64,000 bases of DNA from an uncultured Cuneatibacter sp. (GTDB taxonomy: Bacteria; Bacillota; Clostridia; Lachnospirales; Lachnospiraceae), in contig CAKQHB010000001.1 of NCBI GenBank assembly GCA_934234215.1, forward strand, positions 139,017-203,016. The letters are read 5' to 3'. Every line of letters begins with the position of its first letter. Position 1 is the stretch's first letter. Shown here piece by piece: positions 31,981-41,270 of the stretch. A program made the position numbers and the translations under genes. A model generated the notes under the pieces. The model ran no database searches. It was not told where the DNA came from and saw only the letters and a program-made list of their open reading frames with translations.

Positions 31981-33310
31981 GGTCCTGTTCTCCCTGTTGT
32001 TCCCACATGTCCTGTTCTTCCTCCGGAATGACGAGCCGCAGCGCCCACGGCGGGAACTGCGCTCCCGGATCCGTCTCTTTCAAAAACAAAAACGCCGTCT
32101 CGTACTCCGTGCGCCGTTTCGGATATTCGCCTTCTCCATCCGTAAAATAAAGCAGTCCCTTCAGATCCCGCAATTCTCCCTGCGCCCGAAGCTGCTCCAC
32201 ATACGAAAAGACTGGTCGAAAATCCGTCCCGCCTCCGCCCTTCAGCGTGAAATGATCCATATATTCCTTCAGTTCTTCTTCTGAAGTAATCTTCACATCC
32301 GACTGCACCTTCGTGTCGCACTGCAAAATGCGGATGTGCATCTTGCGAGAAAAGGTCTCCTGTTCCCGCAGGATCGCATAGGTCTGTTCCAGAAATCCCT
32401 GCACCAGCGCGCCATTCGTAGACTGGGAAGTGTCGATGGCAATGACAAATTCCTCAATGCGCCGCACTTCTTTGAACTCCTGCGGCTCCACCAACGGCAG
32501 ATTGCCGTACATCTCCAATCCAAACGTGTAAAAGATCGGATCAAAGGAATCCGGATCTACCTGCACTTCCTCCCGCAGCACCGCAAAGCACCGCAGGAAA
32601 TCCTGATAGGAGCATTTTGCCCGATTTGCCACCTGTAGGGTCTGGAGCATCGCACCCTGTTCCTCACTCTGCTCTTTTGAAAATGTTTCCATAGACGTCT
32701 GAGTTTTCTGACTCAGATCGTTCCATTTTTGTTCCGTTTCCGCCTGCTGTTTTGGCGGAACATTCTGCCAGAAGCTGTGGTCGTCCACAAGAAACTCTTC
32801 TGCCAATACATCCAGCGTCCGCTCCGGCAGCTGCTTCTTCTGCAGATAGCGGTAAATGCCCTCCGCTGTCAGCACGCCCATCGCCTCGCCAAGCTGTCCG
32901 TACAGATCCTGCCGCAGACCGATGCGTCTGCGATCCTGCCCCCGCACGGTCACTGCCGGCAGTCCCAGTCCGTCGATCACAGACTCCACTGCAATGTCGC
33001 AGGACAGATTCCACAATTCTTTTTCTCTGTTTCCTCTGCGGAACAAATGTCGGTAAATACAGTGCAGCACCATGTGCAGATACAGACGGTTCAGCAGGAT
33101 TGGATTTTCCTGAAACAGCCCGGCAACATACTCAAACCGATAGCCGATCTGACTGCCATCCGTTCCGGCAAAAAACGTCCGCACATCCGGCACAAACCGA
33201 AAGGACGACAATGCCAGATCCAGAAATCGCATTGACAGATACAGCTCCTGTCTGGACTGCCGCCAGATGCGAAGTCCCAGCGCTGCCTGCGCTTCCTCGT
33301 TTTCTATCAT
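31970..33310 (-). CDS. VWA-like / putative metallopeptidase-domain protein (DUF2201 type)
   Basis: About 446 residues. The N-terminal two thirds resemble the metallopeptidase-like domain of DUF2201 proteins (LYLHMVLHCIYRHLF with a remnant of the HxxxH metal site, then LSCDIAVESVIDGLG). The C-terminal part is a VWA-like fold with the MIDAS-type motif FVIAIDTSQSTNG and a second site GGTDFRP and LYFTDGEGEYP. It is the natural partner of the MoxR ATPase encoded next, with overlapping stop and start. ATG 33310 has GGAGAG in front. An in-frame ATG at 33322 is less favoured. The pair is widespread but poorly characterised. Confidence 0.82.
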   Translation of the reverse strand: MIENEEAQAALGLRIWRQSRQELYLSMRFLDLALSSFRFVPDVRTFFAGTDGSQIGYRFEYVAGLFQENPILLNRLYLHMVLHCIYRHLFRRGNREKELWNLSCDIAVESVIDGLGLPAVTVRGQDRRRIGLRQDLYGQLGEAMGVLTAEGIYRYLQKKQLPERTLDVLAEEFLVDDHSFWQNVPPKQQAETEQKWNDLSQKTQTSMETFSKEQSEEQGAMLQTLQVANRAKCSYQDFLRCFAVLREEVQVDPDSFDPIFYTFGLEMYGNLPLVEPQEFKEVRRIEEFVIAIDTSQSTNGALVQGFLEQTYAILREQETFSRKMHIRILQCDTKVQSDVKITSEEELKEYMDHFTLKGGGGTDFRPVFSYVEQLRAQGELRDLKGLLYFTDGEGEYPKRRTEYETAFLFLKETDPGAQFPPWALRLVIPEEEQDMWEQQGEQDHEH

Positions 33311-33334
33311 GCTTCTCTCCATTCTGAGACGGCA

Positions 33335-34309
33335 CTACAGGTCAAAATCCCGCTCTGCCTTCTGTCTCGTCTCCTGTGTCCGCTGCTGCATCAGCCACGA
33401 GATCATGCTGCGCTTTCCACCGGCAATCGCCAGATCCAACAGCTTTTCCACAATTTCGGACGTCAATACGCCTTTCTCTTTCATCAGCTCCAACACATCC
33501 AGCGATTCCGATTCCACATATTGTGTGAGTCCTTCCACAGCGTGCTCCCGCAGCCAGTCCACATACCGCTGCTCTCCGACACGCCCCAGCTCCCACGGAT
33601 ATTGCAGCCTGCGCACTGCCACCCGTGCCGCCTGCGGCGCCAGATCCTTCTTGCAGGCAATCTCAAAATGCCTGTCATAGCTGACATAATCAAACTCCGG
33701 ATCGTTGAAAAACTTACGGTACACTCTGCCGGAACCAATCGTAAACTCTTCAAAAATCCGCGCCGGGCCGTTTTCCACATATTCAACGAAATATTCCGGG
33801 AAAATCACCACCGCTTCGCTCTGTTTTTGTGGATAAACGAACGTCACTTCTACTTCCTGATACAACTCCGACAATAGCGGTTTCAGACTGCTGTGCTGTC
33901 CCTCCGGCAATTCCATTCGGATGCGGGTCAATTTATCACAGCCGAGAAACGCATCGTTGTCCAGATCTCGAATGCCGTCCCACATGGACAGCTCTGACAG
34001 GCCTCTGCAATTATAAAAAGCATAGGAATCCACTTCCAACAGGCTTTTCGGCAGACGCACTTCCTTCAGATGATTGCAGTCATGAAATGCGTAAGAGCCG
34101 ATCCGCTCCAACCCTTCCGGCAGCTCCAGCAGACTGCATCCGCTTCCCTCAAACGCCTGCGCGCCGATCTCCGTCACCGGAAGCCCCTCGATCTGCGCCG
34201 GGATTTCTAACAGCATCTGATCCGTCTCCACACCAACAATGCGGGCAGCTCCTGCTCTGCGTTCCCACAAAAATCCCTGTTCTGTTTTCTCTCTGTTCTC
34301 TCCTGCCAT
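33335..34309 (-). CDS. BspA-type leucine-rich-repeat protein, cytoplasmic
   Basis: About 324 residues without a signal peptide. Residues 20-130 hold about five BspA-type LRR units of the pattern LPEGLERIGSYAFHDCNHLKEV, with repeated 'I..YAF..C..L..V'. The C-terminal half has no repeat and no domain I recognise. ATG 34309 fits the promoter at 34373-34401 and has GGCGGAG upstream. A frame extended to 34477 would start before that promoter. As the first gene of the LRR-VWA-MoxR array it could supply target recognition for the ATPase pair. That is inference. Confidence 0.7.
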   Translation of the reverse strand: MAGENREKTEQGFLWERRAGAARIVGVETDQMLLEIPAQIEGLPVTEIGAQAFEGSGCSLLELPEGLERIGSYAFHDCNHLKEVRLPKSLLEVDSYAFYNCRGLSELSMWDGIRDLDNDAFLGCDKLTRIRMELPEGQHSSLKPLLSELYQEVEVTFVYPQKQSEAVVIFPEYFVEYVENGPARIFEEFTIGSGRVYRKFFNDPEFDYVSYDRHFEIACKKDLAPQAARVAVRRLQYPWELGRVGEQRYVDWLREHAVEGLTQYVESESLDVLELMKEKGVLTSEIVEKLLDLAIAGGKRSMISWLMQQRTQETRQKAERDFDL

Positions 34310-34372
34310 GATCGCCGCTCCGCCTTTTCTGTACAGCAATGCGCTGCCGCCGAAAAACCGACAGCAGCGCAT

Positions 34373-34401
34373 ATAATGAGTAAAATTATTTGAAAAATCA
34401 A
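34373..34401 (-). promoter_or_regulatory. promoter of the LRR-VWA-MoxR-cca array
   Basis: On the minus strand TTGATT (plus 34396-34401), a 17-bp spacer and CATTAT (plus 34373-34378). The start site near 34366 supports initiation of the LRR protein at 34309. No other clear promoter is seen before pepC, so the array may be one long transcript. Confidence 0.55.
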
Positions 34402-34544
34402 GTCGAACGCACGTGAGACCCGGCGCGCGATTCTGGTCATCGTATGCTGACATTTTCCTCTCAGAATCACTGTGCATTCTCGCGGTGCATAATCTCAGTC
34501 AGTCATTACATTTTCCACTGAGACTACACGCTCTCCGACTGAGA

Positions 34545-35981
34545 TTAATATGCCTTGCCCCAATATACCATCTTCTTTGCAGGCTTTCCGCAGCAAACAC
34601 AGGTGTCTGACAGATGCTCCTGCTTGAACGGCATACAACGGGATGTTGCAGTGGTGTCCTCTTTGATCTTCAGCTCGCACTCCAGATCTCCGCACCACAT
34701 TGCCTTTACGAAACCAGGCTTATTTGCTATGGTGTCCTTGAACTCCTCGTAAGTTCTTGCCTCGTAAGTATGTGTCTCCAGATGCTTCTTTGCACGCTCC
34801 AGCATATCGTTCTGGATCGAATCTAACAGCTCGCCAACCTTTGTATCGATCTCGTCCAGTGCAACAACGGTCTTCTCTCCGGTATCTCTGCGGACAAGCA
34901 CTGCCTGACCTGCTTCGATATCCTTCGGACCGATCTCGATACGCATCGGGATACCGCGCATCTCCTGCTCGGAGAACTTCCAGCCCGGACTCTTATCGGA
35001 GTCATCTACCTTTACGCGGAAGTTGCTCTTTAACTTATCTCTCAGCGCAAATGCTGCGTCCAGAACACCCTCTTTGTGCTGTGCGATCGGAACGATCATA
35101 ACCTGAGTCGGTGCAATACGAGGCGGCAGCTTCAGACCACTGTTATCACCATGAACCATGATGATCGCACCGATGATACGGGTACTCATACCCCAGGAAG
35201 TCTCGTGTACATACTTTAACTGGTTGTCCTTATCGGAGAACTGGATGCCGAATGCCTTTGCAAAGCCGTCGCCAAAGTTATGGCTGGTACCGGACTGCAG
35301 TGCCTTACCATCATGCATCAGTGCCTCGATGGTATAAGTAGCTTCTGCACCTGCGAACTTCTCCTTATCGGTCTTGCGTCCCTTAACCATCGGGATCGCC
35401 AGATAATTTTCACAGAAATCTGCATACAGGTTCAGCATCTGAACGGTACGAGCCTCTGCCTCCTCTGCAGTTGCATGAACAGTATGACCCTCCTGCCATA
35501 AGAACTCTGCGGAACGCAGGAACGGACGGGTCGTCTTCTCCCAACGCAGTACAGAGCACCACTGGTTGTAAACCTTCGGCAGATCACGGTAAGACTGCAC
35601 GATACGGGAATAAAAATCACAGAACAGTGTCTCAGATGTGGGACGGATGCACAGACGCTCCTGCAGCGGCTCCAGACCACCCTGCGTTACCCATGCTACT
35701 TCCGGTGCAAAACCTTCTACATGGTCCTTTTCCTTCTGTAACAGGCTTTCCGGGATCAGCATCGGCATGTATACATTCTCAACGCCGGTCTCTTTGAACA
35801 TGGAATCCAACTGATGCTGGATGTTCTCCCAGATCGCATAACCATACGGGCGGTATACCATACAGCCGCGCACGTTTGAATAATCTACCAGTTCCGCCTT
35901 TTTACAAACATCTGTATACCACTGGGCGAAATCATCCTCCATGGATGTAATTGCTTCTACAAGTTTCTTTTCCTTTGCCAT
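34545..35981 (-). CDS. proS: proline--tRNA ligase, archaeal/eukaryote-like short type
   Basis: Class II synthetase of 478 residues. Motif 1 region GCMVYRPYGYAIWENIQ, proline-site TSET (IRPTSETLFC), motif 2 RWEKTTRPFLRSAEFLWQEGHT, and GTSHNFGDGFAKAFG are clear. It lacks the bacterial editing insertion between motifs 2 and 3 and ends with a C-terminal zinc-type domain (CVCCGKPAKKMVYWGKAY), so it is the ProS type 3/archaeal form found in many Clostridia. ATG 35981 follows AGGAGG. A longer frame to 36020 ignores that site. It has its own promoter at 36025-36052 and too short a leader for a T-box. Confidence 0.95.
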   Translation of the reverse strand: MAKEKKLVEAITSMEDDFAQWYTDVCKKAELVDYSNVRGCMVYRPYGYAIWENIQHQLDSMFKETGVENVYMPMLIPESLLQKEKDHVEGFAPEVAWVTQGGLEPLQERLCIRPTSETLFCDFYSRIVQSYRDLPKVYNQWCSVLRWEKTTRPFLRSAEFLWQEGHTVHATAEEAEARTVQMLNLYADFCENYLAIPMVKGRKTDKEKFAGAEATYTIEALMHDGKALQSGTSHNFGDGFAKAFGIQFSDKDNQLKYVHETSWGMSTRIIGAIIMVHGDNSGLKLPPRIAPTQVMIVPIAQHKEGVLDAAFALRDKLKSNFRVKVDDSDKSPGWKFSEQEMRGIPMRIEIGPKDIEAGQAVLVRRDTGEKTVVALDEIDTKVGELLDSIQNDMLERAKKHLETHTYEARTYEEFKDTIANKPGFVKAMWCGDLECELKIKEDTTATSRCMPFKQEHLSDTCVCCGKPAKKMVYWGKAY

Positions 35982-36024
35982 AACTCCTCCTGATCGGTGC
36001 GCCTTTTCCGGACACACCATATCT

Positions 36025-36052
36025 ATTATACTAAATTTAAGCTTCCTTGCAA
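36025..36052 (-). promoter_or_regulatory. promoter of proS
   Basis: On the minus strand TTGCAA (plus 36047-36052), a 16-bp spacer and a perfect TATAAT (plus 36025-36030). The start site is about 35 nt upstream of the proS start codon. Confidence 0.7.
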
Positions 36053-36088
36053 GGGGTTTGTCTTATTTTTCCGCCATTTTGCGCCGTT

Positions 36089-36748
36089 TCAGTGCAGGCA
36101 AAACTCCACCATCTCCTCTACGGATTCCACGATTGCCTTTGCACCAGCTTCCTCCAGCTCCCCCGGAGCCGCATAGCCGTAACGCACACCGAGGCACGGC
36201 AATCCCAGCTCCGCAGCTCCCAGCACATCGTAGCAGCGGTCTCCGATCATCCAAACCGCTCCGCGTTCCCGCGCCTGTTCCACATCAGGGATCTGCGCCA
36301 GCAAATACCGCAGAACGTCTGCCTTCGTGTTGCGCTTTTCATCCATCGAAGCACCGGCAATGATCGTGAAATATTTTGTCAGGTCAAAATGATCCAGGAT
36401 CTGTCTTGCAAACAGTTCCGGCTTGGATGTGGCAAGCATCAGCTTACATCCCGCATCCTGCAGGCATTTCAGTCCTTCCGGAACACCGGGATACACTTCA
36501 TTTTCGAACATGCCCTTCGGCCGATAATACTCGCGATAATGTACGACACACTCCTCCACCCGCTCTTTGGAGAATCCAAAATATTTCATAAAAGAATCTA
36601 CCAGCGGCGGTCCGAGAAACGGCTGCAGCTGCGCATCCTCTGCCGTCATGTCGTAATACTCCAGCGCATGACGGATCGACTGAAAAATACCCGGACGGGA
36701 ATCCGTCAAAGTCCCGTCCAGATCAAATAACAAATATTCTTTTTTCAT
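36089..36748 (-). CDS. HAD-superfamily hydrolase, phosphoglycolate-phosphatase-like
   Basis: 219 residues. HAD motif I FDLDGTLTDS is at 8-17, motif II is LMLATSKPE near 112, and motif III/IV is WMIGDRCYDVLGA near 168, with a helical cap inserted after motif I. The protein belongs to the Gph/PGP group that dephosphorylates small sugar phosphates, pyrophosphate or 2-phosphoglycolate. The specific substrate is not evident. It is the last gene of the rluA-MATE-SGNH-HAD unit and begins 4 bp after the SGNH stop codon, using the sequence of that gene's end as ribosome site. Confidence 0.85.
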   Translation of the reverse strand: MKKEYLLFDLDGTLTDSRPGIFQSIRHALEYYDMTAEDAQLQPFLGPPLVDSFMKYFGFSKERVEECVVHYREYYRPKGMFENEVYPGVPEGLKCLQDAGCKLMLATSKPELFARQILDHFDLTKYFTIIAGASMDEKRNTKADVLRYLLAQIPDVEQARERGAVWMIGDRCYDVLGAAELGLPCLGVRYGYAAPGELEEAGAKAIVESVEEMVEFCLH

Positions 36749-36752
36749 ACTT

Positions 36753-37505
36753 TTACTTCTGTTCCTGATTTTTTCTGTCGTGATGCAGCTTCATATAAAT
36801 CTCCGCTGCGATCGCCTGATTGCCGTCAAAGTTCGGATGTACGCCGTCCGCAAATAACTCCGGACGATGCTCCGTGATCGCATACAGATCAATCAGTCCG
36901 GCTCCGGTCTCCTCTGCCGCCTGACGCACCATCGGGCGCACATACTTATCCATCAGACGTTCGTTGATATCGTACAGTACTTCGGTATTTCCCTCTACTG
37001 CGAATGCCCGCGGCGGCACCATCACATAAACCTTCGGTGCCTGCGCCAGCTTCTGATACCCACGGATAAACTCCACTAACTCCTGCTCATACGCATGACG
37101 GTTCCAGTTCTGCGGCTTCGTATCGTTTGTGCCCAGCATAATGATATAAGTATCGGCTCCGCACTCCTTTGACAGCGGATAAAACTCCTCTTTTGTGTAA
37201 GGCATATCGCCCTCTGCCAGCAGGGTACGACCGTTCAATCCATAATTTAATACCTGCTCTTCACCGCCAAGCAGAGTCTCTAAGATTGCCGGATAGCTCT
37301 GCGTATCTCTTCCGTGTACAACGCCATCTCCAAATGTGATGCTGTCGCCGACACAGGCAATGCGCGGACGTGTCGTATCCACCTCCGGCGCAATCTCCTT
37401 GCGCAGGTCAAGCTCTTCTTTTGCATACTTTCCAAGGACAGCAGCCGCAGCTCCTGCAACAGAACCGGCAGCAACTGCCATCACCAGCTTTGTAGATTTT
37501 TTCAT
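36753..37505 (-). CDS. SGNH/GDSL-type esterase with N-terminal membrane anchor or signal
   Basis: About 250 residues. A hydrophobic stretch (about 7-25, KLVMAVAAGSVAGAAAAVLG) acts as anchor or signal peptide. Block I is CVGDSITFGDGV with the nucleophile Ser, block III is IIMLGTNDTKPQNW with the Asn, and block V is FADGVHPNFDG with the catalytic Asp and His. Such enzymes deacylate lipids, peptidoglycan or sugars at the cell surface. ATG 37505 is preceded by GGAG. An ATG five codons earlier (37520) is possible. It lies 25 bp after the MATE gene in the same leftward unit. Confidence 0.83.
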   Translation of the reverse strand: MKKSTKLVMAVAAGSVAGAAAAVLGKYAKEELDLRKEIAPEVDTTRPRIACVGDSITFGDGVVHGRDTQSYPAILETLLGGEEQVLNYGLNGRTLLAEGDMPYTKEEFYPLSKECGADTYIIMLGTNDTKPQNWNRHAYEQELVEFIRGYQKLAQAPKVYVMVPPRAFAVEGNTEVLYDINERLMDKYVRPMVRQAAEETGAGLIDLYAITEHRPELFADGVHPNFDGNQAIAAEIYMKLHHDRKNQEQK

Positions 37506-37530
37506 TCTCGCAATCTCCATTTCTCTCGGC

Positions 37531-38892
37531 TTATTTTTTCTGATCTGTCACGATGACACCATGTCGCTCCCATGCGCCGCTGCGATAGTAAATGAACATC
37601 ACCAGCGAACACAACAGCCACCCAAACGGATAGCCCAGCGCTGTGAGCACAAACGACTCCGTCAGTTTTGACAGAATAAACAGATAGATCTGACGGCACA
37701 CGATAAAGCAGCCCATCATAATCAGGGTCGGAATCTTCGTATCTCCGGTACCGCGCATCGTACCTGCCAAAATCTGATTCACACAGCAAAGCAGATAGAA
37801 CGGCGATAAGATCCGAATAAAGATGGCTCCATAATACAACACCTTTGGTGTAGAGTCAAATAGGGAAATCAACTGCGGTGCAAACAGCATCAACGGAATC
37901 AGTAAGAGAAACGTACTGCCGATAGACAGCACCATGGACTTTCTCGTACCCTCCCGCACACGATCCATCTTTCCTGCACCTTTGTTCTGTCCGGCAAATG
38001 TCGTATTCGCCAGCGCCAGGCTCTGCATCGGCAGCAGGCACAGCTGGTCAAGCTTGCTGTAGGAAGACCATCCCGCCATACATGCGGAACCAAAATGGTT
38101 GATATACGACTGCACGAATACATTCGAAAATGCTGTAATACCCTGCTGGATTGCCGTCGGCATACCAATTCGAATGACACTGCTGAGGATGACCGGATTC
38201 AGCTGCAGTTCATGCCAGTGCAGCTGATATGGACCATCGCTGCGCATCAATGTATACAAAACAAGCATTGCGGAAAGCGCCTGTGAGATTGCAGTCGCCC
38301 AGGCAACACCGGCAACTCCCATGTGAAAGCATAAAACAAACACCAGATCCAGCACAATATTTGTCACCGCACTGAAAATCAAAAAATACAGCGGACGCTT
38401 CGAGTCTCCCACTGCCCGCAAAATACCGGAACCCATGTTGTAGATCATGACTCCGGCAACGCCCCAGAAATAAATCGTCAGGTACGTCTTGGACTCATTC
38501 CACACATCGTCCGGCGTATTCATGATCCGCAGCATCAGCGGAACCGCCGCCACACCGATGATCGTAAATACCACACTCAGGATCAACGTCAATGCAACTG
38601 TCGTATGGACTGCATCGTGCACAGATTCGTGATCCTTCGCTCCGTAATATTGTGAAATGACAACACCGGCACCCGTGGAAAGTCCCATAAAAAATCCCAC
38701 GATCGTATTGATGACGCTGCCGGTCGTTCCAACAGCCGCCAGCGCCTCCGTACCAACTGCATTGCCGACTACGACACTGTCCACTGTATTATACAACTGC
38801 TGAAAAACATTTCCCAAAAGTAGCGGCAGGGAAAACAAAATCAAATGTTTCCACGTGCTGCCCTGGGTCATATCTGTATCTCTTCTCCCCAT
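37531..38892 (-). CDS. MATE family efflux transporter
   Basis: About 453 residues with twelve hydrophobic segments in two homologous halves, beginning LILFSLPLLLGNVFQQLYNTVDSVVVG, the standard MATE helix 1 signature, and later ISQYYGAK. MATE proteins export cationic drugs or metabolites with Na+ or H+. ATG 38892 is chosen for its GGAG site, and the N-terminus MGRRDTDMTQG then leads directly into helix 1. A longer frame to 39039 overlaps rluA by 116 bp and has no family sequence. It follows rluA and precedes the SGNH gene. Confidence 0.88.
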   Translation of the reverse strand: MGRRDTDMTQGSTWKHLILFSLPLLLGNVFQQLYNTVDSVVVGNAVGTEALAAVGTTGSVINTIVGFFMGLSTGAGVVISQYYGAKDHESVHDAVHTTVALTLILSVVFTIIGVAAVPLMLRIMNTPDDVWNESKTYLTIYFWGVAGVMIYNMGSGILRAVGDSKRPLYFLIFSAVTNIVLDLVFVLCFHMGVAGVAWATAISQALSAMLVLYTLMRSDGPYQLHWHELQLNPVILSSVIRIGMPTAIQQGITAFSNVFVQSYINHFGSACMAGWSSYSKLDQLCLLPMQSLALANTTFAGQNKGAGKMDRVREGTRKSMVLSIGSTFLLLIPLMLFAPQLISLFDSTPKVLYYGAIFIRILSPFYLLCCVNQILAGTMRGTGDTKIPTLIMMGCFIVCRQIYLFILSKLTESFVLTALGYPFGWLLCSLVMFIYYRSGAWERHGVIVTDQKK

Positions 38893-38923
38893 TGTACTCT
38901 CCATTCTTTTTTGTGTACCGATC

Positions 38924-39661
38924 CTACCTCTGATTCCAGCAAAAACACATCTGCTTTCCGGTCTTCGGATGTCGGATCTCCAGCTGCCAGCTGCAAAGCT
39001 CCAATTGCGGCTGCACTTCCCCGGAATCCGTGCCTCCATAACGCCGGTCTCCCACGAGCGGTGTCCCCATATGCGCCATCTGCACGCGGATCTGATGGTG
39101 TCTGCCCGTCAGGAGCCGCACCCGCACGAGAGACTGTCCCGGCTCCACGCTCCACCCAAGCGCCGCCGTCACCTGCTCCGCTTCCTCGGAATCCCGCTTC
39201 ACCACACGATATTCCAGCTTTGCTTCTTTTGCATCGTTTCGTCTCGGATCATCTTCCTCAATTACATAAGATGTGTTCGGCTCCCGGTCAAAATACAACA
39301 GATTTTCCAACGTTCCCTCTGCCTCTTTCGGACAGCCCTGTACGATCGCGTAATACACTTTTCCTGCCATCTTTGTCCGGAACTGCTCCGACAGTGCACC
39401 GGCAGCTTCTTTCGTCTTTGCATAAACCATCACACCGCTCACCGGCTTGTCCAGCCGGTGAATCACCGCGATATACGGCTCTCCCCGCAGCGGTTTGCCT
39501 TGCTTTCGCGCCTGCTCCGCCACATACTTCTTCAACAGACTGACCATATCCATCCCAAACCCACGACTGCTCTGCGCATCCACGCCGGACGGCTTGCGCA
39601 CGATCAGCAGGTCGGAATCCTCGTAGATCACATCTGCTTTTTTCTTATTTTGAAAACTCAT
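38924..39661 (-). CDS. RluA family pseudouridine synthase
   Basis: 245 residues. The catalytic segment is IHRLDKPVSGVMVYAKT with the invariant Asp, followed by YYAIVQG and the C-terminal RVRLLTGRHHQIRVQMAHMG, all RluA hallmarks. There is no S4 domain at the N-terminus, so this is one of the short RluA/YhcT-type paralogs that isomerise uridines in rRNA or tRNA. The specific target is unknown. GAGGAAGGAAC precedes ATG 39661. It has its own promoter (39728-39756) back to back with that of the yitT gene. Confidence 0.9.
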   Translation of the reverse strand: MSFQNKKKADVIYEDSDLLIVRKPSGVDAQSSRGFGMDMVSLLKKYVAEQARKQGKPLRGEPYIAVIHRLDKPVSGVMVYAKTKEAAGALSEQFRTKMAGKVYYAIVQGCPKEAEGTLENLLYFDREPNTSYVIEEDDPRRNDAKEAKLEYRVVKRDSEEAEQVTAALGWSVEPGQSLVRVRLLTGRHHQIRVQMAHMGTPLVGDRRYGGTDSGEVQPQLELCSWQLEIRHPKTGKQMCFCWNQR

Positions 39662-39727
39662 AATGTTCCTTCCTCATGGAAATATGTTGCGCAACGCGTA
39701 TAAGCGGACATTCGGAATCCGCGATTT

Positions 39728-39756
39728 CATTGTACTAAATTTCGAACAATGCGTAA
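39728..39756 (-). promoter_or_regulatory. promoter of the rluA-MATE-SGNH-HAD unit
   Basis: On the minus strand TTTACG (plus 39751-39756), a 17-bp spacer and TACAAT (plus 39728-39733). Confidence 0.6.
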
Positions 39757-39770
39757 AGCAGTTATTCCGA

Positions 39771-39800
39771 TTTTACAGGGGTGCGATTTTACGCTATAAT
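39771..39800 (+). promoter_or_regulatory. promoter of the yitT-GNAT unit
   Basis: TTTACA at 39771-39776, an 18-bp spacer and a perfect TATAAT at 39795-39800. It is divergent from the rluA promoter, with 14 bp between the -35 boxes. Confidence 0.7.
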
Positions 39801-39842
39801 CAGGTTAAAATTGTAGTGTATTCCAAACACAGGAGGTCGCTT

Positions 39843-40697
39843 ATGAAAAAATCGGTTGATGTCCCTTCCCTGCTCAAAGACACTCTGATCCTGACAGTGG
39901 CAGTTGCAATCATCGCGGCGGCAGTATTTTTCTTTCTTGTGCCGAGCCATGCGTCTGTCAGCAGTATTTCCGGTCTCGGTATCATCCTCGTGAATTTTAT
40001 TCCGCTGCCATTGTCTGCGATCACGATGATCCTCAATGTCCTATTGCTCATCATCGGCTTTTTCACCTGCGGAAAAGAATTTGGAGCGAAGACCGTCTAT
40101 ACCAGCATTCTGCTGCCACTGTTTCTGGCACTGTTTGAAAAGATTTTTCCGACGTACACTTCTCTCACCGGCAGTCAGGAGCTGGATGTTCTGTGTTACA
40201 TCCTCGTTGTCAGCATCGGACTGAGCATTCTGTTTAATCGCAATGCCTCTTCCGGCGGTTTGGACATCGTGGCAAAGATCCTGAATAAATATCTGCATAT
40301 GGATCTCGGCAAGGCAATGTCCCTCGCCGGGATGTGCATTGCACTGTCAGCAGCTCTTGTTTATGATTCCAAGACTGTCGTTCTCAGTATCCTCGGCACA
40401 TATTTTAACGGGCTTATCGTTGATCACTTTATTTTCAATCACAATATCAAGCGCCGCGTCTGCATCATCACAAAAAAAGAAGAAGAATTGCGGAAATTTA
40501 TTCTGCATGATCTGCATAGTGGTGCAACCATTTACGAATCCATCGGCGCCTACAACATGGAAAAGCGAAATGAGATTATCACGATTGTAGACAAATCCGA
40601 GTATCAGCGCCTGATGGCATTTATCAATCAGGAAGACCCGCAGGCATTTATCACCGTTTATACGGTGTCGGATATCCGGTATCAGCCGAAGGTTTAA
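39843..40697 (+). CDS. YitT family membrane protein with DUF2179 domain
   Basis: 284 residues. Five hydrophobic segments span about 15-195 (ILTVAVAIIAAAVFFFLVPS, GIILVNFIPLPLS, FLALFEKIFPTY and others) with the YitT motif NRNASSGGLDIVAKIL. The C-terminal DUF2179 domain (about 205-280) is cytosolic. ATG 39843 is preceded by AGGAGG. A frame open from 39663 would start before the promoter at 39771-39800. Function of the family is unknown. The fold suggests small-molecule or ion transport. The GNAT gene follows after 30 bp. Confidence 0.85.
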   Translation: MKKSVDVPSLLKDTLILTVAVAIIAAAVFFFLVPSHASVSSISGLGIILVNFIPLPLSAITMILNVLLLIIGFFTCGKEFGAKTVYTSILLPLFLALFEKIFPTYTSLTGSQELDVLCYILVVSIGLSILFNRNASSGGLDIVAKILNKYLHMDLGKAMSLAGMCIALSAALVYDSKTVVLSILGTYFNGLIVDHFIFNHNIKRRVCIITKKEEELRKFILHDLHSGATIYESIGAYNMEKRNEIITIVDKSEYQRLMAFINQEDPQAFITVYTVSDIRYQPKV

Positions 40698-40727
40698 ATT
40701 TACGATTGAACAGGAGGAAGCTCTCTC

Positions 40728-41267
40728 ATGGAACACTTAAAAGCATCTTTTCCGATCCATACCGATCGTCTGCTTATCCGATTTGTCGAGGCAGGCGATT
40801 GGAAAGACATTCAGCAAATCTGGAAGGATTTTGCCGCATCTCCCTATGTACAGTATGACATGCCACACAACACGGACGAAGAAGATGTTCGCCCCCGCAT
40901 CGCACGTTGGGCTGCTGTCAATACCAGTGAAAATCTCGACCATCTGTTTTTCGCTGTCTGCCTGAAGGATACCGTCATCGGATATGCTGCTTTCAACAAG
41001 CGGGAGCTTGGCTATGAACTTGGCTACGCATTCTCCGCTGCCGGACAGGGAAAAAGCTACGCCAGAGAAAGCATCTCCGCAATCCTCCGTCATCTGGGAC
41101 AACACGGCATCACCGAGCTTTCTGTACGCACGGCGATAAATAACACACCGTCCATTCGACTGATATCTGCGCTGGGATTTCAGCAGATCGGAACGGAGCA
41201 AGTGTCATTTTACAAAGATGAAAAGGGAGAAGATATCTACTTTGAAGGTGGAATCTTTCAGAGATGA
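40728..41267 (+). CDS. GNAT N-acetyltransferase, RimJ/RimL type
   Basis: 179 residues with the GNAT fold: TDRLLIRFVEAGDWKDIQQI at the start, ELGYAFSAAGQGKSYARESISAIL as the acetyl-CoA pyrophosphate loop, and VRTAINNTPSIRLISALGFQQIG near the end, a RimJ/RimL signature. Substrates in this group include ribosomal protein N-termini, amino acids and antibiotics, and none can be chosen here. AGGAGG precedes ATG 40728. It is cotranscribed with the yitT gene. Confidence 0.83.
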   Translation: MEHLKASFPIHTDRLLIRFVEAGDWKDIQQIWKDFAASPYVQYDMPHNTDEEDVRPRIARWAAVNTSENLDHLFFAVCLKDTVIGYAAFNKRELGYELGYAFSAAGQGKSYARESISAILRHLGQHGITELSVRTAINNTPSIRLISALGFQQIGTEQVSFYKDEKGEDIYFEGGIFQR

Positions 41268-41270
41268 GCA

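Noticed and set aside
34545..36060. T-box leader before proS
   Set aside because: The promoter lies only about 35-40 nt before the start codon, leaving no room for a T-box.
38893..39039. N-terminal extension of the MATE transporter
   Set aside because: It overlaps rluA by 116 bp and has no ribosome site. GGAG before ATG 38892 leads directly into MATE helix 1.
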